Shown here piece after piece: positions 61,626-64,000 of a stretch of DNA of 64,000 bases (position 1 is its first letter; each line of letters opens with the position of its first letter). Location of the stretch: positions 70,125,492-70,189,491 of the forward strand of contig NC_057867.1 in assembly GCF_019393635.1 (NCBI RefSeq), written 5' to 3'. This DNA is from Dromiciops gliroides. Its lineage: Eukaryota > Chordata > Mammalia > Microbiotheria > Microbiotheriidae. The position numbers and the translations under genes were made by a program. The notes under the pieces are model-generated. The model saw nothing but the letters and a program-made list of their open reading frames with translations, searched no databases and had not been told where the DNA came from.

Positions 61626-63464
61626 ATCCTCTGTAAAATAGAGGATAGACCCGCAGACCTCAAAGGTCTTTCCAGCTTGAACATGCTACCATTTGTCAAG
61701 TGTCTAACTCATCTTTGCCTGTATATACAAGTTAGGCATTCGATAATTATTTGTTGAAAGCTTGTCTCTATCTATTGCTGGTATTTTTATTTTTGTTGTT
61801 GTTGTTGTTTATTCCCTCATCGGGGCTAAATTCTGCCCTAATACCAAATGCGTTCAGGAGATCTTCTGGCTCCTGGTGTACATAACTAGCCACTTGCCTT
61901 TATTTTTAGGATACCTAATGACAAAGAACAGGTGAAATTTGGATGCCATAACTAGAGGCAGCTGAAAATGCATCAACAAATAAATTAATTCATTAATTTA
62001 TTAAGCAGTCTCATTAGATTAAAGCCTAAATGTGACCTAGAGATAAGAAATGTCGAACTTCTGCATCCATTTCTAGAAAAAGGGGGGAAATGCCCATGGG
62101 CACTATTTTATGGTGGTTTGGAAAAGATAAATTGTCTTAAGAAAGCAAATGTAGCCTGTAGCAGAACTGATTTCTGCAGAGGCTGTGGCAGGCACCATGA
62201 CCAGATTCAAGAGATTTGGGAGAAATGGCCTTATTTACAAAGCAACTACCAAATCTGCAGGAAGTTCCCCCAAGTAGTTAGTGTAAATGAAGTGTGGGCA
62301 TCAGGGGCCAGATAAAGGGGTCAGCAGCTCAGTGGGGGTCCTAATGAGCCAACATGGAAATGCACAATTCCCTTCCAGCTCTTACTTTCTATGATCTCTG
62401 TTTCAAGGGTCTTTTCCAGAGCTTGCTAATGGGAAGGTGTAGTAGGGGACAAATTAGAGTCCTGACACCTGATGCTAGTTAAGTAGGTCATGTATTTTGA
62501 TCACATGTGCAACATAAACATAGGAACTTAAGCCCACAGAAGAGACCCTCATGCAAAGTCCCAAATATTTGCATATTCTTTAGTACACTATATTTATTGC
62601 AAAACTCTTGCTTGCTTGTTGCCTTCTTGGAATTGGTAAAAGGCCTCACTGTGTAAGGTCCCACCCTATGGAGCTATGTATATAGAGAAAATAAGGAAGC
62701 CAGGCAAACCAGATATGTATTGCTGAATGTGAACGTGTGTCTACATGTAGATGTGTATAGCTAAGTATGTGTTATATGTAATAACGTGTGAGATGAGCCC
62801 CTTTCACCTCCTCAACAAACTGTGATGCCTGCAAAGCCCCATGACCTCATGTGTAATAGAGGGATGAAGATCTCACCTCAAAAGCAGGGCACTTCTCAAA
62901 TGGAACTGCACCAAGACTGAAGCATAACTTGTTCTTCTCTGCCTCCCCCGCCCCCACCAGGATTTTGCCTCTCCTTCCATGTGTGGTCATACATATTGGC
63001 CTGAGGAGTGTGTCCCATACCTCTCCTATGGCATAGTCTCAGAGAGCTGCCTGATGCTCAGAGACTCTAGGGCAATCAGATGCCACACAGCTCGAGTCAG
63101 AGGTGAAACTTGGACCCTGGTTTTCCCAACCTCTATGTGTAATAGGAGACTTCCTCCCTTCAAACCTACCTGACATATTTCCTCTTCATCACTGATGCAC
63201 TGGAGGCTACTCAGAAGATCTCCTAGAATGGCGAGAGGTCTGAGGAAATATTCATATGACAAACAATAAAGGGAGCAAAAAATATTCAACCTGGAGAAGA
63301 GAAGACTGAGAGAAAACATCTGAAAGATTCTGGACAGAAGAGTAAGCAGACTCATTCCATATTGGTCCCAATGAAGGTCTTCATGGGATCAGTGGAGGGC
63401 AGTTAGAAGGTGGCAGACTTTGAAACGATATAAGGATGGCAGGGTATATAAGGACGCTATATAC
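61626..63464. other. No confident gene
   Basis: Mostly single-copy. A short + strand CR1/L3-like piece (TTCAACCTGGAGAAGAGAAG) lies near 63284-63303, and an ATTTGCAT octamer at 62567-62574. Confidence 0.35.
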
Positions 63465-63575
63465 TAGAAACAGTGATGGCCTTGGAGCCAGAAGATCTGA
63501 CTTTGAGAAGGTGGGCAAATTTCTTAACTTCTCACATCCCCAGTTTTCTCATCTGTAAAATGGGGTGTATGGGGG
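63465..63575 (+). mobile_element. MIR SINE fragment
   Basis: TGGAGCCAGAAGATCTGAC and CAGTTTTCTCATCTGTAAAATG. Confidence 0.75.
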
Positions 63576-63674
63576 TGTGTGTGATTTCGTTCATATATGG
63601 AACTCCCAAATGAGGAAACTCCCTCTACAAATTCAGGTTAGCACGCTGTCAGCAGCTTATAGCCTTAGAGAGGA

Positions 63675-63870
63675 TCTCAGTCAATAAGCAGGTATTAAGC
63701 CCTTAGCATGTGCCAGCACACTGCTAAGCCTGGGAATGCAAAGAAAAGAAAAACAGTCCCTGCTCCCCAGGAGCATCCATTCCAATGTGGGAGACAACAT
63801 GTAAATAAGTAGGCACAAAGAAGATATAAATTATGGAAAGTAATTTGATTGTCTAATAGGACAGAAAAGG
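63675..63870 (+). mobile_element. Old mammalian interspersed repeat
   Basis: GGTATTAAGCCCTTAGCATG, CACTGCTAAGCCTGGGAATG and CAGTCCCTGCTCCCCAGGAG; same family as about 28860. Confidence 0.6.
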
Positions 63871-63874
63871 AAAA

Positions 63875-64000
63875 TGACAAGTGTTGGAAGGGATGTGTGA
63901 AAATTGGAACACTAATGCATTTTTGGTGGAGTTGTGAACTGATTCAACCATTCTGGATACTAATTTGGAACTATGCCCAAAGGGCAATAAAGCTGTACAT
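63875..64000 (+). mobile_element. L1 ORF2 3' region, cut by the window edge
   Basis: AACACTAATGCATTTTTGG, CAACCATTCTGGATACTAATTTGG and ATGCCCAAAGGGCAATAAAG match the L1 at 13.6 kb. Confidence 0.85.

Overview
This is genomic DNA from a vertebrate, almost certainly a marsupial. The window is mostly interspersed repeats around one recognisable intact gene. The lineage call rests on many tRNA-like CORE-SINEs (they begin GGGGCAGCTAGGTGGC and contain GTGTGACCCTGGGCAAGTCACTTAACC), a LINE-1 with a marsupial-type 3' end, RTE-type LINE fragments, and old MIR, L2 and CR1/L3 relics. An Australasian marsupial is likely from the SINE type, but that is inference from remembered family types, not a database match.

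Layout. 0.4-1.6 kb: L2 LINE. 2.3-5.8 kb: an antisense CR1/L3 LINE interrupted by MIRs, an L1 3' end and SINEs. 6-8.1 kb: SINEs and an older mammalian repeat. 8.1-15.6 kb: a near-full-length dead L1 that split the older repeat and was itself hit by an RTE piece, several SINEs and a second L1. 16-31.8 kb: RTE, L2, MIR and L1 fragments, plus a decayed CYC1 processed pseudogene at 24.96-25.68 kb. 32.4-36.8 kb: repeat-poor DNA with homeodomain, octamer and MORE-like POU sites, resembling a regulatory block. 38.0-39.35 kb: an orphan CpG-rich island. 40-45.7 kb: GC-rich to mixed single-copy DNA upstream of the gene.

46.0-49.6 kb: POU3F4 (Brn-4), a single-exon POU-homeodomain transcription factor gene on the + strand, with a CCAAT-rich proximal region, a 385-codon reading frame and a roughly 2.4 kb 3' UTR ending in a convincing polyadenylation site. 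The protein matches the placental form closely except for a 24-residue proline-rich expansion between the homeodomain and the conserved C-terminus. 49.6-64 kb: gene-desert-like DNA with several large microsatellites (a 284-bp pure-purine tract, TA/GA and CA arrays), candidate regulatory blocks, and the start of another L1 at the right edge.

No operon-like or multi-gene system is present. The biological logic is a developmental transcription factor in a gene-poor region, which in known mammals depends on distant enhancers. The most interesting signals are the proline expansion, the POU-type sites in the flanks, the orphan CpG island and several informative nested-transposon events.
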